DNA of 64,000 nucleotides from assembly GCA_021737975.1 (NCBI GenBank), contig JAIPCZ010000001.1:1-64000 (forward strand). The letters are read 5' to 3'. Under the pieces are notes generated by a model. It saw only the letters and a list, made by a program, of their open reading frames with translations, made no database searches and was not told where the DNA came from. The number at the start of each line of letters is the position of its first letter. The first letter of the stretch is position 1. Positions 1-9,299 of this stretch are shown one piece after another. The stretch is from Polaromonas sp. (GTDB taxonomy: Bacteria; Pseudomonadota; Gammaproteobacteria; Burkholderiales; Burkholderiaceae_C). The translations under genes were made by a program, and so were the position numbers.

Positions 1-723
1 CGGGTCACGCTGTGCCTACCCATGGGCGGCGGCATTGCCGACCAGGCGATTGGCCTGCTGGCGCAGCGCCTGGGGATCACCCTGATGCCGCTGCCCGCGC
101 GCGACAACCCGGCGATATCACTGGTGTTCTCCGACGCGCAAGACCGCGCCTTTGTCAGCTCGGCGCAACTCGATGTGCTGGCCAGCGCCAGGCAGTTGCC
201 CGCCAGCACCTGGGTGCATGTGCCGGGCCTGGAGGAAGCCGCCCGCCTGGCCGCGCCACTGGCCCGGGCGCGCCAGCGCGGCGCGCGTATTTCGGTCAGC
301 GCCAGCTGGAGCCCGCGGCAACTGGCGCAACTGGCCGGGCGCCAGGACCGCGCCTGGGACCTGCTGGTGCTCAACGAAAAAGAAGCACAGGCCGCCTGCG
401 GGCAGGGCGACGAGGCGCCGGTGCGCCTGGCCGGGGCCGCGCGCTCGGTGCTGGTGACGCTTGGCGAGCGGGGCGTCGCTGGCGTGCTGGATGCGGTGCA
501 GCTGCGCGTGCCCGCCGCGCCCACGCGGGTGCTTGACAGCACCGGCGCGGGCGATGCCTTTTGCGCCGGGCTGATTGCCGGACTGGCGCGCGGCAACACA
601 CCCGAAGCCGCGCTGAAGCTTGGCAGCCTTGCCGCCGCCAGAATTTTGACCCAGACCGGTGGCCTCGTCACCGACCCCGCCCTGATGGCCGGTCTAAGCC
701 CTGAGAACTTATGCAAACCCTGA
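1..723 (+). CDS. PfkB-family sugar kinase (5' end outside window)
   Basis: ATP-dependent ribokinase-like kinase, expected to phosphorylate a monosaccharide in the cytoplasm. The reading frame is open from base 1, so the N-terminus lies upstream and the ATG at 22 is probably internal. The C-terminal PfkB signature DSTGAGDAFCAGL is intact and includes the catalytic Asp of the GAGD anion hole; the NEKEA motif typical of the family (seen as VLNEKEAQAA) is also present. The stop overlaps the start of the next gene by 13 bases, indicating translational coupling. Its neighbours (GH4 glycosidase, PIG-L deacetylase, SIS isomerase) point to an amino sugar or its deacetylated product as substrate, but the exact sugar cannot be read from sequence. 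Confidence 0.9.
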   Translation, partial: RVTLCLPMGGGIADQAIGLLAQRLGITLMPLPARDNPAISLVFSDAQDRAFVSSAQLDVLASARQLPASTWVHVPGLEEAARLAAPLARARQRGARISVSASWSPRQLAQLAGRQDRAWDLLVLNEKEAQAACGQGDEAPVRLAGAARSVLVTLGERGVAGVLDAVQLRVPAAPTRVLDSTGAGDAFCAGLIAGLARGNTPEAALKLGSLAAARILTQTGGLVTDPALMAGLSPENLCKP

Positions 724-1985
724 CCATTCTGGGCGGCGGCAGCGCCTATACCCCGGGCCTGCTGCAGGCCCTGATCGCCCATGCGGGCGAACTGCCATTG
801 ACCACCGTGCGGCTGTACGACACCGACGCCGACCATCTGGCCATCGTGGCCCGCCTCACCAGGGCCCTGGCACAACAGGCCGGCGTCTTCAAGGTGGAGG
901 TGGCGCCCACCCTGGAGGCCGCCATTGCGGGCGCCGACCTGGTGCTCAACTCGACCCGGCCCGGCGGTCTGGCGGCACGCCGCATCGACGAAACCCTGCC
1001 GCTCGAGTTCGGTCTGCCGGGGCAGGAAACCGTCGGACCGGGCGGTTTCTTTTTTGCCCTGCGCTCGGTGCCCGAGGCTTTGCGTGTGGCAGCCGTCATG
1101 CAAGCCCTGGCACCCGATGCCATTTTGCTCAATTACACCAACCCCAGCAACATCGTGACGCAGGCGCTGGCCGATCGCGGCGGCATCAGGGTGATCGGCC
1201 TGTGCGACCAGTCGGACGAGGACCTGCTGGCGCTGTGCCATGCCCTGGGCCGACCGGCGCGCTACACGTTTTGCTGCAACGGCCTCAACCATGCCACCTG
1301 GTACAGCGACGTGCTGATCGACGGTGTCCCACTGGCGTCGATCAGCGCGACGCTGGCGCCACCCGACGACTATGACGACGAGCACAAGCTGCGCTTCGCG
1401 CTGTCGCTCGCGCTGGCCCGAGACCACGCGGGTTACTGGCCCAACTCCTACCTGCCTTACTACCTGTATCCGCAGGCTTTTGTGGCGCACGCGGAGCAGC
1501 ATGGCCCGCGAAGCGACGTGGTGGCGGCCTCGCTGGACAAGTATTACGCCCACTTCGAGGCCGAGGGCAGGCGCCCCCGGCCACAGCTGAAATTCTTCCG
1601 TGGCTCGGCCGGTTTTGGTGATCTGGCGGTGACCGTGATCCGGGCACTGGCATCAAGCACACCGCATGAACTGGTGCTGAACCTGCCCAACCTGGGCGCC
1701 ACGGCGGCCTTTGCGCACGACACCGTGGTCGAGACGCGGGTGCGGGTCTCCCGGGCCGGCATCGAGCGGATGGTGGCCCCGCGCCTGCCGACCTCCTTTT
1801 ACGGCCTGGCGAAACAGCTTGAGCGCTACCAGCGGCTTAGCGCCAAAGCCGCCGCCGGCGGCGACAGCCAAGCCAGGGTGGCCGCACTGGCGGCCAACCC
1901 CCTGGTGGGCAAACCCTTGCTGGCGTCGCGCATGCTCAGCCTGGCCAGCGAGTGCTACGGCGGCTGGCTGGAGGCCGCGCCGTGA
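711..1985 (+). CDS. Glycoside hydrolase family 4 (6-phospho-beta-glucosidase-like)
   Basis: NAD- and Mn-dependent GH4 enzyme of 424 residues, which cleaves (phospho)glycosides by an oxidation-elimination mechanism. The N-terminal Rossmann motif TILGGGSAYTPGLL binds NAD; NYTNPSNIVTQAL and the metal-site segment CCNGLNHATW (Cys and His ligands) are present. Length is normal for the family (about 420-450). It overlaps the upstream kinase by 13 bases and ends in a GTGA overlap with the deacetylase gene, so it is in the middle of a tight operon. GH4 members act on alpha- and beta-linked, phosphorylated or free substrates; the assignment as 6-phospho-beta-glucosidase follows general family resemblance only. 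Confidence 0.88.
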   Translation: MQTLTILGGGSAYTPGLLQALIAHAGELPLTTVRLYDTDADHLAIVARLTRALAQQAGVFKVEVAPTLEAAIAGADLVLNSTRPGGLAARRIDETLPLEFGLPGQETVGPGGFFFALRSVPEALRVAAVMQALAPDAILLNYTNPSNIVTQALADRGGIRVIGLCDQSDEDLLALCHALGRPARYTFCCNGLNHATWYSDVLIDGVPLASISATLAPPDDYDDEHKLRFALSLALARDHAGYWPNSYLPYYLYPQAFVAHAEQHGPRSDVVAASLDKYYAHFEAEGRRPRPQLKFFRGSAGFGDLAVTVIRALASSTPHELVLNLPNLGATAAFAHDTVVETRVRVSRAGIERMVAPRLPTSFYGLAKQLERYQRLSAKAAAGGDSQARVAALAANPLVGKPLLASRMLSLASECYGGWLEAAP

Positions 1986-2824
1986 AGACGCAGGATTTGC
2001 TGAAACGGCTGGACTGGGACGAGTTCGAGCGGGTGGTCATTTTGTCGCCCCACCTCGACGACGCCGCCTTGAGCTGCGGCGCCCTGCTGCACGCCCTGCG
2101 GGACCGCATCTCGACCCTGGTGGTGAGCATCAGCAGCGCCACCTCGCGCCGCTTGGGCACCGACGGCAGCCGCAAGCTCGAGCGCCGCCATGGCCATGTG
2201 AGCGCACGCACCCGGCGCTTTGAGGACATCGCGGCCATGCGCTCGGTCAATGCCGACTTTGTTCATCTGAGCTTTGCCGATGGCATCTACCGCCGCAGCC
2301 CGCTGACGGACAAGCTGATTTACCGGCAGGCGCGAGAGCGCTGGGTGGCGCCGCGCATCGACGACATGGCGCACATCGAGGAGCTCTACCTGGTGCTGCG
2401 CCGCCTGTGCCTGGATCTGGGGCGGATTTTGCTGCTGAGCCCGATGGGCATCGGCCACCACGTGGACCACCAGATCGCCGCCCAGGTGGCGGTGCGGCTG
2501 GCGGCCACGGCCACTGGCGCCGAGCTGCTGTTTTACGAGGATTTCCCCTACGTGGCCGACCCCCGGGTCGGGCGCGGCGACCAGGACGACCCGTTGCAGG
2601 CCCTGGGCCGGCTGCACCTGGCCGCTGTCAGGCGCCTGGCCCTGCCGGTCGATGTGGACGCCAAGATGGCCTTGCTGCGGCACTACGCGAGCCAGGTGCC
2701 TGCCCTGTTTGACAGCGACGATGGCATGCGCAGTCGTATTGCGGGCCACCAATACCGCAGTGTGGCGACCGAGTTTTACTGGCAGGCACTGCCCGCCAGC
2801 ACCTGCACCCCCAAGGAGAATTGA
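1982..2824 (+). CDS. PIG-L (LmbE-like) family N-deacetylase
   Basis: Zinc-dependent deacetylase family acting on N-acetylglucosamine moieties. The signature SPHLDDAALSCGALL near residue 16 carries the His and Asp-Asp metal ligands, and the downstream GIGHHVDHQ segment supplies the second His cluster. The ORF track begins at 1952, but a GTG at 1982 overlaps the GH4 stop as GTGA, placing the conserved motif at the usual distance from the N-terminus; I prefer this start (280 residues). Context with a SIS isomerase and sugar kinase suggests removal of an acetyl group from a GlcNAc-type sugar before isomerisation/deamination. Substrate is inferred. Confidence 0.85.
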   Translation: MKTQDLLKRLDWDEFERVVILSPHLDDAALSCGALLHALRDRISTLVVSISSATSRRLGTDGSRKLERRHGHVSARTRRFEDIAAMRSVNADFVHLSFADGIYRRSPLTDKLIYRQARERWVAPRIDDMAHIEELYLVLRRLCLDLGRILLLSPMGIGHHVDHQIAAQVAVRLAATATGAELLFYEDFPYVADPRVGRGDQDDPLQALGRLHLAAVRRLALPVDVDAKMALLRHYASQVPALFDSDDGMRSRIAGHQYRSVATEFYWQALPASTCTPKEN

Positions 2825-2825
2825 C

Positions 2826-3839
2826 ATGTTGAAAAGTCTGATGGCCCGGGAAGCAAGCTCGGCGCCCCAATTGCTGCGCTCGCAGGCGCAGCGCTGGCAG
2901 CAAGAGGCCGATGCCGTTCGCAGCGTGGCGGCCGGGCGACCCGCCGTGGTGCTGCTCGGGCGCGGCAGCTCGGGCCATGTGTGCACCTTTGCATCCTACC
3001 TGTTTGCCCTGCAAAGCGGGCGCCAACCCATTGAGTTCCGGCCCTGGCTGAACACCCAGGACCTGCCCGTGGTCGACTGGCATGACGCGGTGGTCTATGC
3101 CTTTTCGTACTCGGGCCAGTCCACCGACATCGCCGCCAGTGCCGAGTGGCTGCGCAAGCGCGGTGCCCTGGTGGTGGCGATTACCGAGGCCGACTCGCCC
3201 GACGCGCACCTGCTCAAGCCGGCCCACCACCTGATCCGCCTGGGTTGCGGCGCCGAGCAGGCGGTACCGGCCACCAAAAGCGTGATCGCACAGCTTTTCG
3301 TGGCCGCCGCGCTGGCGGGTTATGACATCGTGGCGGCGGCAGAGCAAAGCGCCGCCTGCATGTTGCAAATCGATGCCGAGGGCATCCCGGCCCAGCTCGC
3401 CACATTTTTGGCCGGCGCGCGCACCGTCACCTGGCTGGCGCGCGGCCCGTCTGTGGGTGGCGCACTTGACGCGGCGCTTAAGCTGCAGGAAAGCGTGGGG
3501 CTGCCGGCCTTTGGTTTTTCCACGGCCGAATACCTGCACGGGCCCATCGCGGCGGCCAGCCCGGCCGACCGGGTGGTGATCTTCTCGGGCGCCGATGAGC
3601 CCATGGCGAGCAAAGAGGCGGTCACCGCCGCCCTGCTCGCGCGCGCCGTGCCCTTCATTTGCCTCGGCGGCAACCAGCACCCCGAGTCACAATTGGCGCT
3701 GCCCTTTCCGCAGGCGCGCTGGGCCCGCACCGCACTGCTGGCCTACCTCGCGCAGCTTGCCTGTGCCACGCTTGCCGAGCGCAGCGGCATCAACCCCGAC
3801 GTGCACCCCGCACTGCACAAGGTCACCCAAACCCATTGA
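2826..3839 (+). CDS. SIS-domain sugar isomerase/deaminase (GlmS/AgaS-like)
   Basis: Two tandem SIS (sugar isomerase) domains of the type found in the C-terminal half of GlmS and in AgaS. Domain 1 shows the phosphosugar-binding FSYSGQSTDI segment and AVPATKSVIAQL; domain 2 has LARGPSVGGALDAALKLQE and FSTAEYLHGPIAA, the GlmS-like substrate loop. There is no glutaminase domain, so it probably works as a deaminase/isomerase on an amino-sugar phosphate. The start at 2826 is chosen because AAGGAGA precedes it by about 6 bases; the ORF-track start at 2652 would overlap the deacetylase by 173 bases. 337 residues. Last gene of the operon. Confidence 0.88.
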   Translation: MLKSLMAREASSAPQLLRSQAQRWQQEADAVRSVAAGRPAVVLLGRGSSGHVCTFASYLFALQSGRQPIEFRPWLNTQDLPVVDWHDAVVYAFSYSGQSTDIAASAEWLRKRGALVVAITEADSPDAHLLKPAHHLIRLGCGAEQAVPATKSVIAQLFVAAALAGYDIVAAAEQSAACMLQIDAEGIPAQLATFLAGARTVTWLARGPSVGGALDAALKLQESVGLPAFGFSTAEYLHGPIAAASPADRVVIFSGADEPMASKEAVTAALLARAVPFICLGGNQHPESQLALPFPQARWARTALLAYLAQLACATLAERSGINPDVHPALHKVTQTH

Positions 3840-3853
3840 AGTACGACACCGCC

Positions 3854-4933
3854 ATGTTTCGACAACTCATCGCCAACAACACTCTGCAGGACCTGACCTA
3901 CGCCCTGTTGGTCGCTGCCACCTTCATGCTGCTGTTGCTGGCGCTGCGCTGGCTGGTGTTGCGCTACCTGAAACGGATTGCCAGCAACACCGAGACGGAG
4001 ATCGACAACTTCCTCCTCGAGGTGCTGTCGGCCACCCGCGTCCTGCTGGCAGCGGCCATTGGCCTGTACCTGGGCAGCCATTTTCTGACCCTGCCAGCCA
4101 CAATGGAAAAATGGGTCGGCCGCATCTTCGTCATCGCGCTGATCCTGCAGCTGGGTTTCTGGGCCTCGCGCGGGCTGATTTTCTGGCTGCGCAACCACTT
4201 CTCGCAGGGCAACGAGGAAGACCAGGGCGCACGCGCCATGACGCTGTCCCTGCTGTCCTTTTTGGGCCGGGTGGTGGTTTGGGTGCTGGTGCTGCTGTCG
4301 ATGATGGACAACCTGGGCATCAACGTCACGGCCCTGGTGGCGAGCCTGGGCATTGGCGGCATTGCCATTGCCCTGGCGGCGCAAAACATCCTGAGTGACC
4401 TGTTTGCCTCGCTGACGATTGCGATTGACAAGCCGTTTGTCATCGGCGACTTCATCATTCTGGGCGAAGAGATGGGCACCGTGGAGCATGTGGGCCTGAA
4501 GACCACGCGCATTCGCAGCCTGGGCGGTGAACAGATTGTGCTGTCCAACAACGACCTGCTGCAAAGCCGAATCCGCAACTACAAACGCATGGACGAGCGC
4601 CGGGCCCTGTTTGCCATAGGCGTCACTTACGACACCCCGGCGGAAAAACTTGAGCTGATTCCGAAGCTCATCGAGCAGGCCGTGGCAGCGCAAACCGACG
4701 CCCGTTTTGACCGTGCCCACTTCAAGTGCTTTGGCGCTTTTTCGCTGGACTTCGAGGCAGTTTATTATGTGTGCAAACCCGACTACAAGCTGTTCATGAA
4801 CGTGCAGCAGGCCATCAACCTGCAGTTGGTGCGAAGCTTTGCCGCAAACAGCATCGAGTTTGCCTTCCCGACCCAGACCCTGCACCTGAGCCACGGCGCC
4901 ATTCCGGGGCTGATGGCGGCTACGGCAACTTAG
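3854..4933 (+). CDS. MscS-family mechanosensitive ion channel
   Basis: Inner-membrane small-conductance mechanosensitive channel that releases osmolytes on hypo-osmotic shock. 359 residues from the ATG at 3854. N-terminal hydrophobic segments (LLVAATFMLLLLALRWLVL, then two or three more) are followed by the pore helix VTALVASLGIGGIAIALAAQ, rich in Gly/Ala as in MscS TM3, then the beta domain beginning DLFASLTIAIDKPFVIGD, which is the most conserved stretch of the family. It starts 14 bases after the SIS gene stop, so it could be read through from that operon, although its function is unrelated. Confidence 0.93.
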   Translation: MFRQLIANNTLQDLTYALLVAATFMLLLLALRWLVLRYLKRIASNTETEIDNFLLEVLSATRVLLAAAIGLYLGSHFLTLPATMEKWVGRIFVIALILQLGFWASRGLIFWLRNHFSQGNEEDQGARAMTLSLLSFLGRVVVWVLVLLSMMDNLGINVTALVASLGIGGIAIALAAQNILSDLFASLTIAIDKPFVIGDFIILGEEMGTVEHVGLKTTRIRSLGGEQIVLSNNDLLQSRIRNYKRMDERRALFAIGVTYDTPAEKLELIPKLIEQAVAAQTDARFDRAHFKCFGAFSLDFEAVYYVCKPDYKLFMNVQQAINLQLVRSFAANSIEFAFPTQTLHLSHGAIPGLMAATAT

Positions 4934-4945
4934 GGCCGGCGGAGC

Positions 4946-5440
4946 TCAGGTCTCAGCCAGGGCACCGTCGCGGCGGGCAATGAGCGCCGGACCATAGGCC
5001 ATGTCGCTGGTGGCCACATGGCCCACGGTAAAGCCCAGAATGAGCTGCATGACCGGCCATCCGGGGGTCAGCACCGAACCACCGCGCAGGCGGGGTTCAC
5101 CCACCAAACCGTTGAAACGTTCACGGATCATTTGCAGCTCGTCGAGCATGCTGCCGTGTTCTGCGGCGTGCTCCTTGAGGTCGGCATAACCGATGTCCGC
5201 GAGCATGCGCTCCTCAAAGGAAAAGTGGGCCTGCATCAGGTTGGCCAGCTTGTCGATCGCCGGACGAAAGACATCCAGACCGCCGCCGCTGTGCCAGCTT
5301 TCATAGACCCTGCCGCCAAGCTCGAAGATCGCCTTGTGCTGGATGTCAATGGTGGGATGCGCCACCGACAGGTGATCGCCCCATTGAATCAGGTGACTGA
5401 TCGAAAGCTGCTGCTGTTCACCCGTGATTGCGCTGGTCAT
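4946..5440 (-). CDS. Bacteriohemerythrin (hemerythrin-like O2-binding protein)
   Basis: Single-domain, non-heme diiron protein that binds oxygen; 164 residues. All expected iron ligands are visible: VAHPTIDIQH in the first helix pair, HFSFEE (HxxxE), KEHAAEH, and the C-terminal GHVATSD. The start has AAGGGA about 8 bases upstream. Transcribed convergently with the MscS gene (12-base gap) and divergently from the response regulator. Likely roles in the family are oxygen storage, delivery or sensing; no signalling domain is fused here. Confidence 0.93.
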   Translation of the reverse strand: MTSAITGEQQQLSISHLIQWGDHLSVAHPTIDIQHKAIFELGGRVYESWHSGGGLDVFRPAIDKLANLMQAHFSFEERMLADIGYADLKEHAAEHGSMLDELQMIRERFNGLVGEPRLRGGSVLTPGWPVMQLILGFTVGHVATSDMAYGPALIARRDGALAET

Positions 5441-5613
5441 CGTAAGGTCCCTTTGTAAGCAATGGCTTGTTATTCAAGCGAGGACGAGCCTAAAGATTCA
5501 AGGCCGATCTGTACATCACACAAACGTCGTAGTGCAAATGACAGGGAACTCGGCTAGGATGCGCTCCCTGAGCCTGGTCAGATCGATCATGCCCGCCAAC
5601 AGCAGGTAACGGC

Positions 5614-6213
5614 ATGCGCATACTGATCGTCGACGACCATGCCCTTTTCCGTGCCGGCATCGCCCTGCTGCTGTTGCGCCTGGATGCAGCGGTGGCGCTG
5701 GTCGAGGTCAGCAGCGTGGAAGAGGCCCTGGTTTTGGCTGAAACCCGACCGCCCGGGTTTGAACTGGTGCTGCAGGACCTGAACCTCCATGGCACGCAGG
5801 GTCTTGATGCGCTGCGCACCATGCAGCAAGCCTTTCCAGGCGCGGCGCTGGTGGTGGTGTCCGGCCGGGAATCGTCTGAAGCCATGCGCGAGGCACGCGC
5901 CAAGGGGGCGCGGGGTTATATCGTCAAGTCGATGTCAGCCGATGCCATGCTGGCGGCCTTGCAAAAGGTGCTGGCCGGCGCCAGCCACTTTCCGTTGCTG
6001 GCCGATGCCGACCCGCATGAGACCCGCCTGACTCCCCGCCAGCGTGACATTTTGAAGCTGCTTTGCCAGGGGCTGGCCAACAAGGAGATCGCGTTGCAGT
6101 TGGGCATGAGCAACAACACCGTGCGCACCCACCTCATGTTCGCATTCCGCGTGCTGGGTGTTCGCAGCCGCACGGCGGCGGCGCTTGCGGCACGGCGGCT
6201 GGGCTTCATCTGA
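5614..6213 (+). CDS. LuxR/NarL-family response regulator
   Basis: Two-component DNA-binding response regulator of 199 residues. The receiver domain has the acidic pair Asp7-Asp8, phospho-acceptor Asp55 (in VLQDLNL) and Lys105 (YIVKS). The C-terminal helix-turn-helix reads LTPRQRDILKLLCQGLANKEIA...NNTVRTHL, a standard GerE/LuxR output domain. It sits immediately upstream of the histidine kinase (2-base gap) and TRAP genes, so it probably activates the dicarboxylate uptake operon. SD-like CAGGTAA precedes the ATG. Confidence 0.95.
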   Translation: MRILIVDDHALFRAGIALLLLRLDAAVALVEVSSVEEALVLAETRPPGFELVLQDLNLHGTQGLDALRTMQQAFPGAALVVVSGRESSEAMREARAKGARGYIVKSMSADAMLAALQKVLAGASHFPLLADADPHETRLTPRQRDILKLLCQGLANKEIALQLGMSNNTVRTHLMFAFRVLGVRSRTAAALAARRLGFI

Positions 6214-6215
6214 GC

Positions 6216-8252
6216 ATGGACCCGCACCCCGCCAGCAGCCTGGGTGCCCGCATCCTGTGGCAAATGGCCGTGCGGATCGCGCTGGTCATCGGCCTGGTGA
6301 CGCTGGCAAGTTATTGGCAGGTGTACCGCAGCGCCACCAGCACCGGCATGGTCACGCTGGCCGAATACGTGCGCGAGCGCGGCGAACGCGAGAGCCAGCT
6401 GTTCATCCTGGCCGAGGACAACCTCAAGGCCCTGATGACGAACTTTTTGGCAGCACGCGCCAGTCCCGCCACGGGGCTTGAGGACCGTGCCTTCGCCGCC
6501 GCCTTCGAGCGCAACACCGACGGCGCGCTGCGCCGGCGCAGCGGGTTCGCTGTCCATCGTGAGCCCTCGGCCTACATTGCCGCCCGGGTGCAGGTGAATG
6601 GCGAGGTGCGCCGCGAGATGGTCACCATGCTCCATGTGGTGCAAGACTTCGGGCGCGCCTGGAACAACCGCTTTGAGGCAAGCTTTCTCGCCTCACTGGA
6701 TGGTTTGGCGGCGACCTATTTGCCTGGCGTGGACTGGTACCAGGAGGCCCCGTCCAACCTGCAGTTCACAGATTACCCCTGGGTCAAAAATGTCCTGCCG
6801 GAGAACAATCCGCAACGCACCTTGAGATGGACCGGGATCTGGTATGACTGGGTCACCAAACGCTTTGACGTCAACTGCATTCTGCCGGCCGACCTGAACG
6901 GCCAGTTCCGCTATTACGCAGGCATCTCCATTCGGCTCAACGACATCATCGAACGCACGCGCGAGACTGGGCTGACCGGTACCCACAATGTGATCTTCCG
7001 CGCCGACGGCAGGCTGGTCAGCCACCCCGACGAAGACGTGATGGCCGTGCTGCGCAAAAACAAGGGCGAGTTCTCCATCCCGCAGTCCGGTGACGCGCAC
7101 CTGAGGGCGATCTACCAGGCCGTGGTGCAGGCCCAGGGCGTCGGTGTGCTCACGCTCGAGGCCTACGATGAACACCTGGGTGTGGCGCGCATCCACGGTC
7201 CGGACTGGTATTTCGTCAGCGTCTTGCCAACGAACGTCCTCAGCCGCCCCGCCGAATCAACCGCCCGGATGATTCTCTGGCTGGGTCTGGCTGCGCTGTT
7301 GCTGGAGCTCGCCATCGTTGGCTGGATCATCCGTCGTCAGGTCGCGCAGCCGCTGGCCCAGCTCATGCAGCGCCTGGAAGCTTTCGGCCAGGGCCGTTCG
7401 GGGACTCGCATGGCCAGCGACGGTTCAGACGAGCTTGCGCAGCTGGGCCGCAGCTTCAACCAGATGGCGCAAACCATCGAGGAAGACCAGCAGCAGTTGC
7501 GCGAGCATGCGAAATCGCTCGAGGCCAGGGTGTCGCAGCGCACCCGGCAACTGCAGGACAAGGACCGCACCAAGACACGTTTTCTCACCGCCGCCAGCCA
7601 CGACCTGCGCCAGCCCATTCAGGCGGCCACGCTGTTCATCGACAGCCTGAAACATTCCAGCCTCGACGAACGACAGCGTCAAACGCTTGCCCAACTCGAT
7701 CTCTCGGTCAGGTCGCTGAGGGAACTGCTCGACGGCCTGCTTGACATTTCCAAGCTCGATGCCGGTGCGATGCGACCCGAGCGCACCAGGGTCGGCGCCC
7801 ACGCCCTGCTGGCCAAGCTTGGGGCCGAATTCGCCTCACAGGCCTTGCCCAAGGGCCTGCGTCTGCGGGTGCACTACCCGCGGTCCGACATCGCGCTCGA
7901 CACCGACCCCCAGTTGCTTATGGCCATCCTGCGTAACCTGCTGTCCAACGCCGTCAAATACACCCGGCACGGGGGCATTTTGCTTGGCGCGCGCCGGCGC
8001 GCCGGCCAGGTGGCGCTGCAGGTCTGGGACACGGGTATCGGCATGCAGCCGGATCAACTCGAGCGAATCTACGAAGAGTTCTACCAGATCGACAACGCAC
8101 AACGTGACCGCAGCAAGGGCTTTGGCATTGGCCTGGCCATCGCCCGTCGCACGACTGAGTTGCTGGGCTGTCCGCTGAAATGTGTCTCGCAGCCGGGTCG
8201 GGGCACGCATTTTGAGTTGCTGCTGCCGATCAGCCAGGATGAGGCGACATAA
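6216..8252 (+). CDS. Membrane histidine kinase with periplasmic Cache-type sensor
   Basis: Sensor kinase of 678 residues paired with the upstream regulator. TM1 lies near residues 17-37, a roughly 300-residue periplasmic region has double-Cache-like features (NVIFRADGRLVSHPDED, GPDWYFVSVLP), TM2 is near 352-372 and is followed by HAMP. The HisKA domain carries phospho-acceptor His462 in AASHDLRQPIQA; the ATPase domain has the N-box LRNLLSNAVKYT, G1 WDTGIGM and G2 GFGIGLAIARR. The start at 6216 follows the regulator stop by 2 bases; the ORF-track start at 6063 lies inside the regulator gene. Expected to sense a carboxylate, given the TRAP genes downstream. Confidence 0.93.
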   Translation: MDPHPASSLGARILWQMAVRIALVIGLVTLASYWQVYRSATSTGMVTLAEYVRERGERESQLFILAEDNLKALMTNFLAARASPATGLEDRAFAAAFERNTDGALRRRSGFAVHREPSAYIAARVQVNGEVRREMVTMLHVVQDFGRAWNNRFEASFLASLDGLAATYLPGVDWYQEAPSNLQFTDYPWVKNVLPENNPQRTLRWTGIWYDWVTKRFDVNCILPADLNGQFRYYAGISIRLNDIIERTRETGLTGTHNVIFRADGRLVSHPDEDVMAVLRKNKGEFSIPQSGDAHLRAIYQAVVQAQGVGVLTLEAYDEHLGVARIHGPDWYFVSVLPTNVLSRPAESTARMILWLGLAALLLELAIVGWIIRRQVAQPLAQLMQRLEAFGQGRSGTRMASDGSDELAQLGRSFNQMAQTIEEDQQQLREHAKSLEARVSQRTRQLQDKDRTKTRFLTAASHDLRQPIQAATLFIDSLKHSSLDERQRQTLAQLDLSVRSLRELLDGLLDISKLDAGAMRPERTRVGAHALLAKLGAEFASQALPKGLRLRVHYPRSDIALDTDPQLLMAILRNLLSNAVKYTRHGGILLGARRRAGQVALQVWDTGIGMQPDQLERIYEEFYQIDNAQRDRSKGFGIGLAIARRTTELLGCPLKCVSQPGRGTHFELLLPISQDEAT

Positions 8253-8260
8253 TTCCGGCC

Positions 8261-9289
8261 ATGCGCACCGCTCATTTGTCGGGATCCAGTAATCGCCGAA
8301 CCTGGCTTGCCGCCCTGGCAGGCGGCATGGTCCTGCCGGCGGCCACGGGCGCCCCGCCCAGGCCCGACATCACGCTGCGCTTTTCACATGTGGTGGCCGA
8401 AGAAACCCCCAAGGGCCTGGCGGCCAACCGCTTCAAGGTGCTGGTCGAGCAGCGCAGCGGCGGGCGCATTGGTGTGCAGGTGTACCCCAACGCGCAGTTG
8501 TACGGCGACGATGACGAAATGCAGGCGCTGCAGATGGGGGCGGTGGATCTGGTGGCTCCCTCGCTGTCCAAATTCGGCCGCATCGGCCTGCCTGAATTCG
8601 AGATGTTCGGCCTGCCATTCCTGTTTGACGATTTGAGCGCGGTTCGGCGCATCACGCTGGGGCCCTTGGGCCAGAAGCTGATGCAAGGCCTGCCGCGCCA
8701 GGGCCTGGTGGGCCTGGGGTTTTTTGACAACGGCTTCAAGCAGATGAGCGCCAACCGACCGCTGCTGGAACCCAAGGATTTTGCCGGTCTGCGCATGCGG
8801 GTGCAGGCATCTTTCGTGATCGCGGCGCAAATGCGCGCGCTGGGCGCAAAGCCCGTCACGCTGGCCTTCAGCGAAACCCGTCGCGCACTGGCGGCCGGTG
8901 TGGTCGATGGCACCGAGAACCCGGTGTCCAATTTCTGGACGCAAAACATGCACGAAGTGCAAAGCGATCTGAGCCTGACCGAGCACGGTTACCTGGGTTA
9001 CGCGGTGGTGACCAACCAGCGTTTCTGGCAGCACCTGCAGCCCGATGACCGGGCGATGATCAACCAGGCATTACAAGAGTCGCTGGCCTTTGCCAACACG
9101 ATCGCCGACGCCCAGAACGACCAGGCATTACAAGCCTTGCGCCAGGCGGGCACCACGCGCATTCACAGCCTCAGCACGGGCCAGCGCGCCCGCTTGCGAC
9201 AGGCCGTGGAACCGGTGCAACAGCAACTGGCCAGCCGCATCGCCCCCCGATGGATGAGCGATTTGAAACAGGCCTTGCGCAAGGCCTGA
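8261..9289 (+). CDS. Stand-alone DctP-family TRAP solute-binding protein
   Basis: Periplasmic TRAP solute receptor of 342 residues. The N-terminus contains SSNRRTWLAALAGG, a signal peptide with an RR pair that may use the Tat route. The mature part is DctP-like: ITLRFSHVVAEETPKG, VYPNAQLYGDDDEM, GLRMRVQASFV (conserved substrate-carboxylate Arg region) and [13 protein letters not shown]. It begins 8 bases after the kinase stop and has no permease of its own, while a second, better conserved DctP follows at 9401. It may be a co-receptor feeding the histidine kinase rather than a transport component; that role is inference from position. Confidence 0.9.
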   Translation: MRTAHLSGSSNRRTWLAALAGGMVLPAATGAPPRPDITLRFSHVVAEETPKGLAANRFKVLVEQRSGGRIGVQVYPNAQLYGDDDEMQALQMGAVDLVAPSLSKFGRIGLPEFEMFGLPFLFDDLSAVRRITLGPLGQKLMQGLPRQGLVGLGFFDNGFKQMSANRPLLEPKDFAGLRMRVQASFVIAAQMRALGAKPVTLAFSETRRALAAGVVDGTENPVSNFWTQNMHEVQSDLSLTEHGYLGYAVVTNQRFWQHLQPDDRAMINQALQESLAFANTIADAQNDQALQALRQAGTTRIHSLSTGQRARLRQAVEPVQQQLASRIAPRWMSDLKQALRKA

Positions 9290-9299
9290 GCCAGGATTC

